From Fidelibacterota bacterium (GTDB taxonomy: Bacteria > Fidelibacterota > Marinisomatia > SCGC-AAA003-L08 > GCA-2689995): a stretch of 64,000 nucleotides of DNA. Each line of letters opens with the position of its first letter. Position 1 is the first letter of the stretch. The stretch lies in contig NZIV01000063.1 of the NCBI GenBank assembly GCA_002689995.1, positions 21,010 through 85,009 on the forward strand. Reading direction: 5' to 3'. The notes under the pieces are model-generated. The model was not told the origin of the DNA, did no database searches, and saw nothing but the letters and a program-made list of their open reading frames with translations. This document shows positions 53,303 to 62,215 of the stretch, one piece after another. The translations under genes were made by a program, and so were the position numbers.

Positions 53303-55375
53303 ATGGAACTTGCACTCATCACACAATTCACATGGACTGATGGATTTTCTTTAATATCTAGTGTTTTAGGAACAATTTTATATGGCATAATTGTTTATGC
53401 TTTACTTTTTAAAAAGAAACCTCAGGTTCAAGAAAAAATAGTTCTTGTAACTGCAATTACATTTTTTTTGTATTTTATTGGAAATTTCTTTGCACTTTTT
53501 GCGAGAGCCCTTGCTGAAGACTTGTTTAAAAGTACGTATATAATTGGCTGGATATTAAACTTAATTGGCCTTTCATTTATGCCTGCAAGTCTACTTCATT
53601 CATTTTTTGTATATAAAGATTATAAAAATAGAAGTATTAATAATATTAATATTATTAATCCGCTTACTTATGGATTATTACATCTATTAAGCTTTTATTT
53701 TCTTTATCAATTTACTTGGAATATAGACAATAAAACTATTCTTCCATGGCCCGTACTTACTTCAAATATTACACCTCTTCAATTTAAATTATTTTCATGG
53801 TGGCTAGGATTATGTACTGCAATTTCTGGAATAATCAGTTTTAGTTTAAAAGGTAATCCCAGATGGAAAAGGTTTGATAATTACTTCCCAATAAACGGGA
53901 TTTTCTTATTTCTTGCTTCAATTTTAACTATAAGCTTACTATCATCTCACCCTTGGACGATAGAAATTGCACCAATAGTTCGCTTTTTATTCCTTATTAT
54001 GGCATTTATTCCTGGTGCAACCCTTGGCTATTATTTGGTTCGCTATCAATTTTTGAACGTATTAATAAAACCCACAATACTCTACTCTGTTTTGACAGCA
54101 ATTATTATTATAGTTTATCAGTTTGGTATTCGAAATATTGCCCATTATTTATCAAATTATGATATGATTAATGTGCGAATGGTTGAAATTATTTTAATGG
54201 TTATATTGGTATTTTTATTTCATCCCATAAGAATTTATTTACATAGAAAAATGAACCAGTTATTTTTTCAGGACACAGAAAAATATAAATCTACTATTCA
54301 TAAAGTCAGCCAAAATCTTAAAAAAATTACAAATTATAAACAAATTGAAAGACTACTTTTAGATAGACTAGAATCTTCATTGCATATTAAGAAAATTAAA
54401 GTTTTTCAAAATATAGATAAAATTGAATCTGAAATTTTAAAAAATAAATCTGATATAATAATAAACAAAGAGTTTGCAAGTGAAATCATTTTTGAATGGA
54501 TGGAAAATTATGATTTTGATTTGGTTGGACAAATAAAAGATTCTGATGGTATACTTGGAATTATAGGACTAAAACTAAAACCTTACAAAGTTGGATTTAA
54601 CCCAAATGAAATGCATTTACTTAACACGATTTTAAACCAATTGGCACTAACTTTCAGGAATTTAAAATTAGTTGAAAATCATATTAATTTAGAAAAAGCA
54701 ATTCTTCGTCAAGAAAAACTATCAACACTCGGACAAATTTCCACAAGTATTAGTCATGAAGTAAAAAATCCACTTCATTCAATTTATACCTTAGTTCAAG
54801 TTATGGAAGAAGAAGAGCCAAAAGGTAAAGAATTAAAAAGAGATTTAAGTATAATTCGTACAGAAATTAAGGATTTATCTGAAATTTTAAATGAAATTTT
54901 AAAATATGCAAATCCAAAAACTCAGACAGAATATGTTCCTATCAATATAAATCAAATTATAAATAAAACCATTCGTTTACTATCAAAAGAAGCTCAAAAT
55001 TCAAAAATTAATATTGATTATAAACCTTCACATGAAATTATTTTTATAAGTATTCCAGGAAAATTAAAAGAAATTATTTTTAACTTAACTTTAAATGGAA
55101 TTCAAGCATGTAAAGATAAGGGTAAATTAATTAAAATCACAGTAACAGAAATTAATGATTTAATTAAAATTATCATCACAGATGATGGTCCTGGAATTGA
55201 TAATAATATAGATTTATTTGAGCCTTTCTATACAACTAAAGATGACGGTACTGGATTAGGATTAACAATTGTAAAGTCTAAAGTTGAGGAATTAGGTGGA
55301 ACAATAAAAGTCTATAATGGAGAATTAGGTGGTGCAGAGTTTATTATTTTATTACCAAAGGAGATTTATAGTTGA
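53303..55375 (+). CDS. Membrane sensor histidine kinase, NtrB/AtoS-like
   Basis: 690 residues: eight to nine membrane helices (about 10-305) as sensor, a cytoplasmic GAF-like linker (about 320-460), and a kinase core with phospho-acceptor H485 in 'STSISHEVKNPLHSIYTL', N box 'IIFNLTLNGIQACKD', G1 'DDGPGIDNNIDLFEPFYTT' and G2 'DGTGLGLTIVKSKVEEL'. The large membrane domain resembles 7TM-like sensors that detect membrane or small-molecule signals. Its stop overlaps the start of the sigma-54 response regulator by 4 bp, so they form a cognate pair. Confidence 0.92.
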   Translation: MELALITQFTWTDGFSLISSVLGTILYGIIVYALLFKKKPQVQEKIVLVTAITFFLYFIGNFFALFARALAEDLFKSTYIIGWILNLIGLSFMPASLLHSFFVYKDYKNRSINNINIINPLTYGLLHLLSFYFLYQFTWNIDNKTILPWPVLTSNITPLQFKLFSWWLGLCTAISGIISFSLKGNPRWKRFDNYFPINGIFLFLASILTISLLSSHPWTIEIAPIVRFLFLIMAFIPGATLGYYLVRYQFLNVLIKPTILYSVLTAIIIIVYQFGIRNIAHYLSNYDMINVRMVEIILMVILVFLFHPIRIYLHRKMNQLFFQDTEKYKSTIHKVSQNLKKITNYKQIERLLLDRLESSLHIKKIKVFQNIDKIESEILKNKSDIIINKEFASEIIFEWMENYDFDLVGQIKDSDGILGIIGLKLKPYKVGFNPNEMHLLNTILNQLALTFRNLKLVENHINLEKAILRQEKLSTLGQISTSISHEVKNPLHSIYTLVQVMEEEEPKGKELKRDLSIIRTEIKDLSEILNEILKYANPKTQTEYVPININQIINKTIRLLSKEAQNSKINIDYKPSHEIIFISIPGKLKEIIFNLTLNGIQACKDKGKLIKITVTEINDLIKIIITDDGPGIDNNIDLFEPFYTTKDDGTGLGLTIVKSKVEELGGTIKVYNGELGGAEFIILLPKEIYS

Positions 55376-56727
55376 GTTTAATTAAAATTGTAATTGCAGA
55401 TGATGAAAAAACAGCTCGAATTGCTTTAAAGAGATCACTAATTAAAAAACATATAATTTTTGAAGCAGAAAATGGTGAGCAAGCTATCAATCTTGTCAAG
55501 GATGAATCTCCAGACATTCTACTTCTTGATATAAATATGCCTAAAAAAAGTGGATTTGAAGTTCTAGAAGAAATTTCAAATATAAATAAAAGTATTATAT
55601 GTATAATTATGACAGCGTATGGATCTGAGAGAATTGCAGTTGAAGCACTAAAAAAAGGTGCATGGAATTATATTGCAAAACCATTTCAATTAGATGAACT
55701 AAGAACATTAATTGGAAATGCATCTAAACAAATTTTTCTACAAAGAGAGAATCAAAAATTAAAAAATGATATTTTGAAAGAAAAATCTACTCTTTTAGGG
55801 CAAAGTCAAATAATGAATGAAGTACGTAATTTAATAGAAAAAATTTCAAAAACAGATGTTACTGTTTTAATTATGGGGGAAAGTGGAACAGGCAAAGAAA
55901 TAGCGGCACATTCAATTCATAATCAAAGCATTAGAAGAGATAAACCATTTATTGCAATTAATTGTAGTGCGCTTCCAAAAGATCTAATAGAATCAGAGTT
56001 ATTTGGATCAAAAAAAGGATCTTATACTGGTGCAATAAAAGATACTAAAGGTAAATTTGAATTAGCTCATGGTGGAACTCTATTTTTAGATGAAATTGGT
56101 GAGATGACAATTGATACTCAAGTGAAACTATTGAGAGTTTTAGAAGAAAAGGCTGTAACTCCAATTGGAGGTGAAAAAAAGATTTCAACAGATATACGCA
56201 TTATTGCAGCAACAAATGTAAATTTGAAAAATGCAATTCGTAAAGGACGTTTCCGTGAAGATTTATATTATCGACTTTCTGTTGTTGAGATAACAATGCC
56301 TTCTTTGCGCGACCATTTAGAGGACTTACCACTACTTTTTCATTATTTCACCAAGCTTTTTTGCTCCGTATATTCAAAGCCTAAATTAAAAGTTACTCAA
56401 AAAATTATTGAAAAATCTAAATCTTATGATTGGCCTGGAAATGTCAGAGAATTAAAAAATATTATAGAAAATACTGTAGTTTTATCAGACGAAATTTTAG
56501 ATGAATATATACTCTTTTCTAGGATAAATTTTAGTAATCAAAGAAATTACTCTTTAAACGGTCGTTCATTCAAGGACGCCAAACAAGAATATTTACAACC
56601 TATTGAAGAAGCACTCGTTATGGAAGCACTTGATATTTCAAATCAAAATATTACAAAAGCTGCAGAAATATTAGGAATGAAAAGACAGTACCTTCAACAA
56701 AAAATTAAATCTTTAAATCTTAATTAA
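55372..56727 (+). CDS. Sigma-54-dependent response regulator, NtrC family
   Basis: 451 residues: receiver (1-120, D53 in 'ILLLDINMPKKSGF', T-A-Y and K in 'NYIAKPFQ'), AAA+ domain (about 140-375) with Walker A 'IMGESGTGKEIAAHSIH', the sigma-54 contact loop G216-SYTGA221 (classical G-A-F-T-G-A), Walker B 'GGTLFLDEIGEM', and a C-terminal Fis-type helix-turn-helix ('NITKAAEILGMKRQYLQQKI'). Start TTG 55372 overlaps the kinase stop. It should activate a sigma-54 promoter; a candidate lies just downstream, with an 18-bp palindrome as a possible binding site. Confidence 0.95.
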   Translation: MSLIKIVIADDEKTARIALKRSLIKKHIIFEAENGEQAINLVKDESPDILLLDINMPKKSGFEVLEEISNINKSIICIIMTAYGSERIAVEALKKGAWNYIAKPFQLDELRTLIGNASKQIFLQRENQKLKNDILKEKSTLLGQSQIMNEVRNLIEKISKTDVTVLIMGESGTGKEIAAHSIHNQSIRRDKPFIAINCSALPKDLIESELFGSKKGSYTGAIKDTKGKFELAHGGTLFLDEIGEMTIDTQVKLLRVLEEKAVTPIGGEKKISTDIRIIAATNVNLKNAIRKGRFREDLYYRLSVVEITMPSLRDHLEDLPLLFHYFTKLFCSVYSKPKLKVTQKIIEKSKSYDWPGNVRELKNIIENTVVLSDEILDEYILFSRINFSNQRNYSLNGRSFKDAKQEYLQPIEEALVMEALDISNQNITKAAEILGMKRQYLQQKIKSLNLN

Positions 56728-56730
56728 TAC

Positions 56731-56748
56731 TGCAATATATATATTGCA
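56731..56748. promoter_or_regulatory. 18-bp perfect palindrome, candidate enhancer site of the NtrC-like regulator
   Basis: TGCAATATATATATTGCA is fully palindromic (TGCAAT-N6-ATTGCA), 4 bp after the regulator gene stop and about 50 bp upstream of the candidate sigma-54 promoter. Half-site spacing and position fit an upstream activator site for an NtrC-type protein. The AT core adds to chance, but the TGCA ends are unusual here. Confidence 0.45.
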
Positions 56749-56800
56749 TGTAATTTAAGGAATTAGTGGATATAATTAGTTTATGAGAGAAAGACATATT

Positions 56801-56816
56801 TGGCAAGATATTTGAA
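56801..56816 (+). promoter_or_regulatory. Candidate sigma-54 (-24/-12) promoter
   Basis: TGGCAAGATATTTGAA aligns with the consensus TGGCACG-N4-TTGCW with exact spacing; deviations are A for C at -21 and A for C in the -12 element (TTGA). It lies 104 bp upstream of ATG 56920 and downstream of a sigma-54 activator gene. Confidence 0.5.
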
Positions 56817-56919
56817 TTATACTAAATATATTATTAATTGAATAATAATCAGAAAGTATTAATAAATTGAAATATACAATTAAGTGCTTTAATATGCTAT
56901 TAATCAATAAGGAGAAAAT

Positions 56920-58425
56920 ATGTTAAAGAACATTTTATCAGTGTTTATAATTACTACAGTGTTTTGTTTTGCAGAAAATATACTTCCAGCCCAAACTGAT
57001 GCAATTAAGACGCTTGCATCTGAAAATGGATTTTCTAATGGAAGTCTAGATGAATACTTAATCAAGCATTATGGAACGACTATTTATGGTTTAACAAGAA
57101 TTCAAGCTGTACAAATAATTAATCGATTTCAGTCTGATAATCCGCCCAAACCATTATTAAATACCTATATTAAAGAGGAAATACAGGCAGAACTACTAAT
57201 TGCGGAATCTCTCGAAGTAGGAATGTCAAAACGTTTTTATATGATTGATGGAAATGTCATTGATGGCACCATAACTTCTATTGAAGAGGGTATATGTTCA
57301 ATACAAACAATAGACGGAAAATTAAAAATTCCAATAAATGAGATTTTAGAAGAAACAGTAGATTTATTAAAAAAAGATGGGACAAGATATAAAGGTCCTG
57401 TAATTCATGAGACACTTGAAGAACTTGTAATAAAATCTAAATATGGCGAAGTAACCGTTCTGAAAAAAAATATTAAAGATTTAGACAGATATCAAGGTGG
57501 TCGTTTAGTTCCTAAAACTGAAGTTACAAAAAAGTTTTACCAAGGTGAAGCTCAGCTTATTACTGTATTTCTAGATCCAACAGGATTTCCTCTTGAAGCA
57601 AATGCTTTTTATATGAGTGGTCTCTCTGTAGGTTATGGTTTTACAGAACGCTTCATGATTACAACTAAATTTGCATCAAATTTTGCAGGTGATTTAAACT
57701 TACATCCAAAATTAAGAGTTTTTCACCAAAAAACTGCAGATACTGAACAGTCTTTATCTTTGGGAATTGGCTTACATAGAAATTTTCCAAAAGCTTCAAT
57801 ATTATCTAAATATTCACATTATGTTAATATAACACGTGATGGCGATCTAATAGGTACATTAAATGAAGAAGGTTTTAATTATTCAGACGGTGATAATTCT
57901 TATGATATTGAAGAAGCTTCTGATATAATTGGTAGCAAAGGTGTTTATGCAGAAGCCTATATTGTTTATACATCAAGAAGAAAAAATCCTACTGGACGTG
58001 GAAAGGTTGGATGGACTTTAGGAGCAAAAATAACAAATTCATTTATATTATTAGATGATTTAAATGAGATATATCCATCAGAAGGAGATGATTATATATT
58101 TACCTGGAGTGAAGATAGAGGTAAAATACCATTTCGAACATGGGCTTCTTTTGAATACGATTTAAGAAAAAATTTAAAATTTGTCGGTTCTACATGGATG
58201 GATAATGGTAATAAGTCAAAAACATTTGGAGAAGTTGTTTCAGATTTTACTGGTGATACAAGCGAAAATGGTGGTTCTTCATTTATTTTAGATAGCCCTA
58301 ATGGAAAATTTACTCAATTTGATTTTGATTTTGGTTTTATATATGCTGTAAATGATAACTTTAGGGTTGGCGTTCATTTTCAACAGCCATATATTGATAT
58401 TTATTGGAAATTCTTTGAATTTTAA
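56920..58425 (+). CDS. Secreted/outer-membrane protein of unknown function
   Basis: 501 residues: signal peptide (1-18), a helical part (25-85, 'SLDEYLIKHYGTTIYGLTRI'), two small beta repeats ('GNVIDGTITSIEEGICSIQT', 'DGTRYKGPVIHETLEELVIK') that look like short SH3/Sm-like modules, and a C-terminal half (about 205-501) with alternating aromatic beta strands ('MSGLSVGYGFTERFMITTKF', 'FDFDFGFIYAVNDNFRVGVH') ending in Phe, as in outer-membrane barrels. No family recognised. SD (aaggaga) before ATG 56920. First gene of a likely operon (to 60930) behind the sigma-54 promoter candidate. Confidence 0.8.
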   Translation: MLKNILSVFIITTVFCFAENILPAQTDAIKTLASENGFSNGSLDEYLIKHYGTTIYGLTRIQAVQIINRFQSDNPPKPLLNTYIKEEIQAELLIAESLEVGMSKRFYMIDGNVIDGTITSIEEGICSIQTIDGKLKIPINEILEETVDLLKKDGTRYKGPVIHETLEELVIKSKYGEVTVLKKNIKDLDRYQGGRLVPKTEVTKKFYQGEAQLITVFLDPTGFPLEANAFYMSGLSVGYGFTERFMITTKFASNFAGDLNLHPKLRVFHQKTADTEQSLSLGIGLHRNFPKASILSKYSHYVNITRDGDLIGTLNEEGFNYSDGDNSYDIEEASDIIGSKGVYAEAYIVYTSRRKNPTGRGKVGWTLGAKITNSFILLDDLNEIYPSEGDDYIFTWSEDRGKIPFRTWASFEYDLRKNLKFVGSTWMDNGNKSKTFGEVVSDFTGDTSENGGSSFILDSPNGKFTQFDFDFGFIYAVNDNFRVGVHFQQPYIDIYWKFFEF

Positions 58426-58427
58426 AA

Positions 58428-59033
58428 ATGAGTAATTTGACTTTTATTATAATATTTATGTTATTGTCGTTTTTATCAGGTGGAAAATTCGATCCTACAA
58501 CAGGAGAATTAATTCAAGACTCAACAAAGGTTCAATTTAAATATGATCCGTTGACTGGTTTACCAATTATTATAAAAGATAATAGTAAAATAAATCAGAT
58601 TGAACCAAATAATATAAATGTTTCTACTAAATTTTTAGATATTGAAGTCAAAGATAAAGCTATAAAAGATGCTAATAATGATTTTATGGGATTTTTTTGG
58701 ACTGTTGGTGGTGGCCCCGGTAGCCTATGGGCATCTTTTTTGACGGGCCAATTTACAGCAGAAGTTTTAAATCTACCTAGTTTAGCTTTACCAGCGCTTA
58801 TAGGTAATATTTATTTATTACCACATGTTTTTAGTAATACAGTAAATGTGAACATTCCATATTATCATAAAATATATTGTGAAAAAAATTTCTCTAGCTT
58901 ACAAATTAAATTATATGAAAATGAATATAAAAAGGAAATTGAGATACTTCGATTGAAAGCAGTTCGAAAAGGCCAAGGTGGAACGGCAGGAATATTTTTT
59001 GGATTTGTGTTTCTAGTGATGGCATCATTATAA
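58428..59033 (+). CDS. Membrane protein of unknown function with 'FDPxTG' repeats
   Basis: 201 residues with an N-terminal signal-like helix (3-17). Two related short motifs follow: 'GGKFDPTTGELIQD' and 'FKYDPLTGLPI'. A Gly-rich hydrophobic segment (about 92-135, 'TVGGGPGSLWASFLTGQF') and a C-terminal hydrophobic helix ('GTAGIFFGFVFLVMASL') are present. Not recognised. The start is 2 bp after the previous stop. The Pro-Thr-Gly pattern is like short motifs seen in FCB-group envelope proteins, without known function. Confidence 0.72.
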   Translation: MSNLTFIIIFMLLSFLSGGKFDPTTGELIQDSTKVQFKYDPLTGLPIIIKDNSKINQIEPNNINVSTKFLDIEVKDKAIKDANNDFMGFFWTVGGGPGSLWASFLTGQFTAEVLNLPSLALPALIGNIYLLPHVFSNTVNVNIPYYHKIYCEKNFSSLQIKLYENEYKKEIEILRLKAVRKGQGGTAGIFFGFVFLVMASL

Positions 59034-59046
59034 TTGAGGAAAATTA

Positions 59047-60159
59047 ATGAATAAATTGATTTTAATAGGCATATTATTCTTTATTTCCTGCAACTCTCTT
59101 GTCACAAAATTTGATGATATAGAACCAGCTGTAAAATATTCATCTAATTCTATAAACAATGATGACATAGTGAAAGATACACTATCTGTTATGACGTGGA
59201 ATATTAGGTTTGGTGCTGGTAGAATGGATTATTTTGGCGACCATTGTGGTGAAAGAGTCATTTTTACTGAAAGTGAAATTAAAGAAAATTTAAATCAAAT
59301 CGTTGATGTTATTAATAATAAAGAGGTTGATATTTTATTATTACAAGAAGTTGATGTGGAGTCAAAACGAAGTGCTTATATAGATGAAGTCCAATATTTA
59401 TTAAATAAAACACACCTTAATTATGGCGTATATGCCTCAATGCATCAAGCACAAATAATCCCATTTAACGGATATGGACGAGTAAATGTTGGAAATGCTA
59501 TTTTATCACGTTGGAAATTAACAGAATCAGAACGAATTCAATTACCATTAATGACTGATCAAAGTTCATTGGATCAATATTTTTATTTAAAACGAAATAT
59601 TCTTAGAACTAAAGTAGAAATCGAAGATAGAGATAATATATTTGCTGTAAATACTCATTTAACAGCATTTGCAACTGATAATACAAAAGAAAAACATATT
59701 GATCAATATATAGAGACTTTAGAGGATTTAAATTCTAATGGTTCTAAATTTATTTCTGGTGGTGATTTAAACTCCATTCCGCCAGTTAATGATAATGATA
59801 CCATTCCCGATTTTTGTATTAAAGATAAATGTGAGAACGAAAATTTCCATTATGAGGCAGATGGGGGGCCACATAAGGCAGGTTCATATTTTGAATATGA
59901 TAGTAATGAAAATGGCTGGTTAATACCACTTTACAATAATTATAATTCTGGAATACCTGAAGAAAATAGAAATAATATCGAACACTATACACATACACCT
60001 GGTTCCCAAATTGATTTAACAGATGGAGGTAGAAAACTTGACTATTTGTTTACTAATCTTGAAAAAGTCATTGAATCTGGTAAAACATTACAGGAAAATA
60101 CAAATATTTCAGACCACGTCCCAGTAATTATAAACGTTATTCTACCAGAAGGAGAGTAG
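59047..60159 (+). CDS. Lipoprotein of the endonuclease/exonuclease/phosphatase (EEP) family
   Basis: 370 residues with a lipoprotein signal (ILFFISC, Cys15) and an EEP fold: 'LSVMTWNIRFGAGRMDYF', 'VDILLLQEVDVESKRSAY' (metal-binding Glu), 'FAVNTHLTAFATD', 'KFISGGDLNSIPPVNDND' and 'NISDHVPVIINVILP'. All catalytic positions (N, E, H, D-x-N, S-D-H) are present, so it is an active phosphoesterase, for example on phospholipid head groups, inositol phosphates or DNA outside the cytoplasm. Starts 13 bp after the previous gene, ends one base before the next. Confidence 0.88.
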   Translation: MNKLILIGILFFISCNSLVTKFDDIEPAVKYSSNSINNDDIVKDTLSVMTWNIRFGAGRMDYFGDHCGERVIFTESEIKENLNQIVDVINNKEVDILLLQEVDVESKRSAYIDEVQYLLNKTHLNYGVYASMHQAQIIPFNGYGRVNVGNAILSRWKLTESERIQLPLMTDQSSLDQYFYLKRNILRTKVEIEDRDNIFAVNTHLTAFATDNTKEKHIDQYIETLEDLNSNGSKFISGGDLNSIPPVNDNDTIPDFCIKDKCENENFHYEADGGPHKAGSYFEYDSNENGWLIPLYNNYNSGIPEENRNNIEHYTHTPGSQIDLTDGGRKLDYLFTNLEKVIESGKTLQENTNISDHVPVIINVILPEGE

Positions 60160-60930
60160 TTGAAATTATTTATATTATTAATAATAGCTTCTCAAGCTTT
60201 TTCAATAGACTTACCTTTAGAAAATACTGCATTTTTATTAGAAAAAGGACAAAAAGAAATTGGTATTTTTGCCCCCTTAAGGATTGGTAAAACTGAGAAA
60301 ACAGAATTTTCGATTCATCCGATTTTAGGATTTATAATTCCTAATTTTAAGATGAAGAGTAAACTAACCATATCAGAAAACTTAAAAAATGTATACTTTT
60401 TAAAATTGACCTATCCAACACCACTTCTAAATATGGTGCAAAGAGAAGGTGTTGGTGGTTTAATTACACCAGGTATAGAATCAAATGCAAAGAAAGAAGT
60501 TGAAATCCCACATATGCTTGTGTCAGAACTTGGAATTATTTCATCAAGATTTATTAAAGAAAAGTTTTGTTTTTCCGCATCTGGGAGTATCGCATTTACT
60601 ACTAAATTTGGTGATGTCAATGAAAGAATAACCATTGATTTACCATATTTTTATCCAAGAATGAAAATGTATAATTCTAAATTTACCTTAATTTCAGGCT
60701 TAACTTTTTCAGGGAAAATATGGAAAAATATTAGTTTCGATACTGAAAACTCACTAAGACTAACACTTGGAAGTAAAAAATATATAGCCTTTGAACATCA
60801 TAATCAAATGTTCTGGAGTTTTAAATCTAATATGAAATTAGTTTTAGGATATAATATATATTTTGCAGAGTATCCATTTGGTAATCAATGGGATTTAATT
60901 CCACACATAGATTTAAAATATAGTTGGTAA
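60160..60930 (+). CDS. Outer membrane beta-barrel-like protein, unknown
   Basis: 256 residues starting at TTG 60160, with a signal peptide (1-16) and beta strands over the whole length ('KQKEIGIFAPLRIGKTEKTE', 'FTLISGLTFSGKIWKNISF', 'SFKSNMKLVLGYNIYFAEY'); ends in Y-S-W, an aromatic end typical of barrel proteins. No family recognised. It directly abuts the EEP lipoprotein gene, with which it is co-translated, and precedes the P450 gene by 14 bp. Confidence 0.72.
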   Translation: MKLFILLIIASQAFSIDLPLENTAFLLEKGQKEIGIFAPLRIGKTEKTEFSIHPILGFIIPNFKMKSKLTISENLKNVYFLKLTYPTPLLNMVQREGVGGLITPGIESNAKKEVEIPHMLVSELGIISSRFIKEKFCFSASGSIAFTTKFGDVNERITIDLPYFYPRMKMYNSKFTLISGLTFSGKIWKNISFDTENSLRLTLGSKKYIAFEHHNQMFWSFKSNMKLVLGYNIYFAEYPFGNQWDLIPHIDLKYSW

Positions 60931-60944
60931 TTTGTACATAAAAT

Positions 60945-62201
60945 ATGATTCCCTATATCTCATCAAAAGCACTGCTTGGTTTTACAAAGGAATTTCAATC
61001 AGATCCATTTAATTTAATTGATAACTGCTTTAAAGAATTTGGTAATATTTTTCAATTTAGACTAGGAATATATAAACCAATAATCGTTCTTGATAGTAAA
61101 ATCATTAATTATATACTCCAAAATCATTTTAATTATCCAAAAAGTATTTTATATGAAGATATGAAAACAATAATGGGAGAAGGCCTAATTACTAGTAAAG
61201 ATGAGCATTGGAAAATTCAACGAAAAAAAATACAGCCAATTTTTCACAACAATTTATTAAAAGAGTATAGTGATAAAATAAACAGTATTTCTGAAAAAGC
61301 AGTGGACTCAATTATTGATAAAAAACAAATAAATTTAGAAAATTGGTTAACAGAAATATCATTAAATATTATCTTAGAAGTTATTCTTGGCTTAGAATCA
61401 TTAAATAATAAAAAATTAATTAATGATATTAATATTATAATTAAGTTTTTTAAAAAGAGAAGTGAAAGTATTTTAAAGATTCCTATTTCAATACCAACGG
61501 ATGAAAATAGAAAATTTAAACTTGCATATAAACGATTTTTAAATGAGTTAAATCAATTAATTGATAAAAAAGTAGAATCACATTCTTCTGATGTATTGTA
61601 TCAACTGATAGTTGCACATCATAATGATGAGAACTATAGTCAGTTACTTGATGAAATTATTACATTAATATTAGCAGGCCATGAGACAATAGCACATAGC
61701 CTGTTTTGGACAATTTGTCATTTATCAGATAACTCTAAAATTGAAAAATATTTAATTAAAAGTCTAGAGACTAAAACAAATTCAAATTTAAGAAATATAA
61801 TAAATGAATCATTAAGACTTTCACCTCCGGTTCCTATTTTAACAAGAAATACTTTAGAATCAGAAACTATTTATGGTAAAAAATTTAAAAGTGGTTCATT
61901 AATAATTATTCCTATTTTTAATTTTCACAGACTTTCAAAACACTGGAAGAATCCAAGTTTATTCAATCCAGATAGATGGACTAATCCAACTAAAAATATA
62001 AATAACATTTTTATCCCATTCGCATCAGGTCCTAGAAAGTGTATTGGGAATAGATTATCATATTTAGAATTAGAAACTATCATAACAAAAATATATTCAA
62101 ATTTAAAATTTAAAAGAGAATCAGAAAATGAAATTAAGTATAATCCATTTATAACATTAAGACCAGATCAAAAAATTATAATGAATATTCAACCTATTTA
62201 A
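60945..62201 (+). CDS. Cytochrome P450
   Basis: 418 residues. All P450 landmarks are present: I-helix 'LAGHETIAHSLFW' (A244-G-H-E-T248), the E-x-x-R helix in 'ESLRLSPPVPILTRN', 'FNPDRWTNPTK' and the heme loop 'FIPFASGPRKCIGNRLSYLE' with Cys366. The pattern (A-G-H-E-T, P-F-x-x-G-P-R-x-C-I-G) is close to CYP4/CYP102-like fatty-acid hydroxylases. It is a soluble bacterial type without a membrane anchor. The next gene, a ketosynthase III-HDO fusion, starts 14 bp later, hinting at a shared pathway on an acyl chain. Confidence 0.94.
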   Translation: MIPYISSKALLGFTKEFQSDPFNLIDNCFKEFGNIFQFRLGIYKPIIVLDSKIINYILQNHFNYPKSILYEDMKTIMGEGLITSKDEHWKIQRKKIQPIFHNNLLKEYSDKINSISEKAVDSIIDKKQINLENWLTEISLNIILEVILGLESLNNKKLINDINIIIKFFKKRSESILKIPISIPTDENRKFKLAYKRFLNELNQLIDKKVESHSSDVLYQLIVAHHNDENYSQLLDEIITLILAGHETIAHSLFWTICHLSDNSKIEKYLIKSLETKTNSNLRNIINESLRLSPPVPILTRNTLESETIYGKKFKSGSLIIIPIFNFHRLSKHWKNPSLFNPDRWTNPTKNINNIFIPFASGPRKCIGNRLSYLELETIITKIYSNLKFKRESENEIKYNPFITLRPDQKIIMNIQPI

Positions 62202-62215
62202 AAAAGTAAACAATA

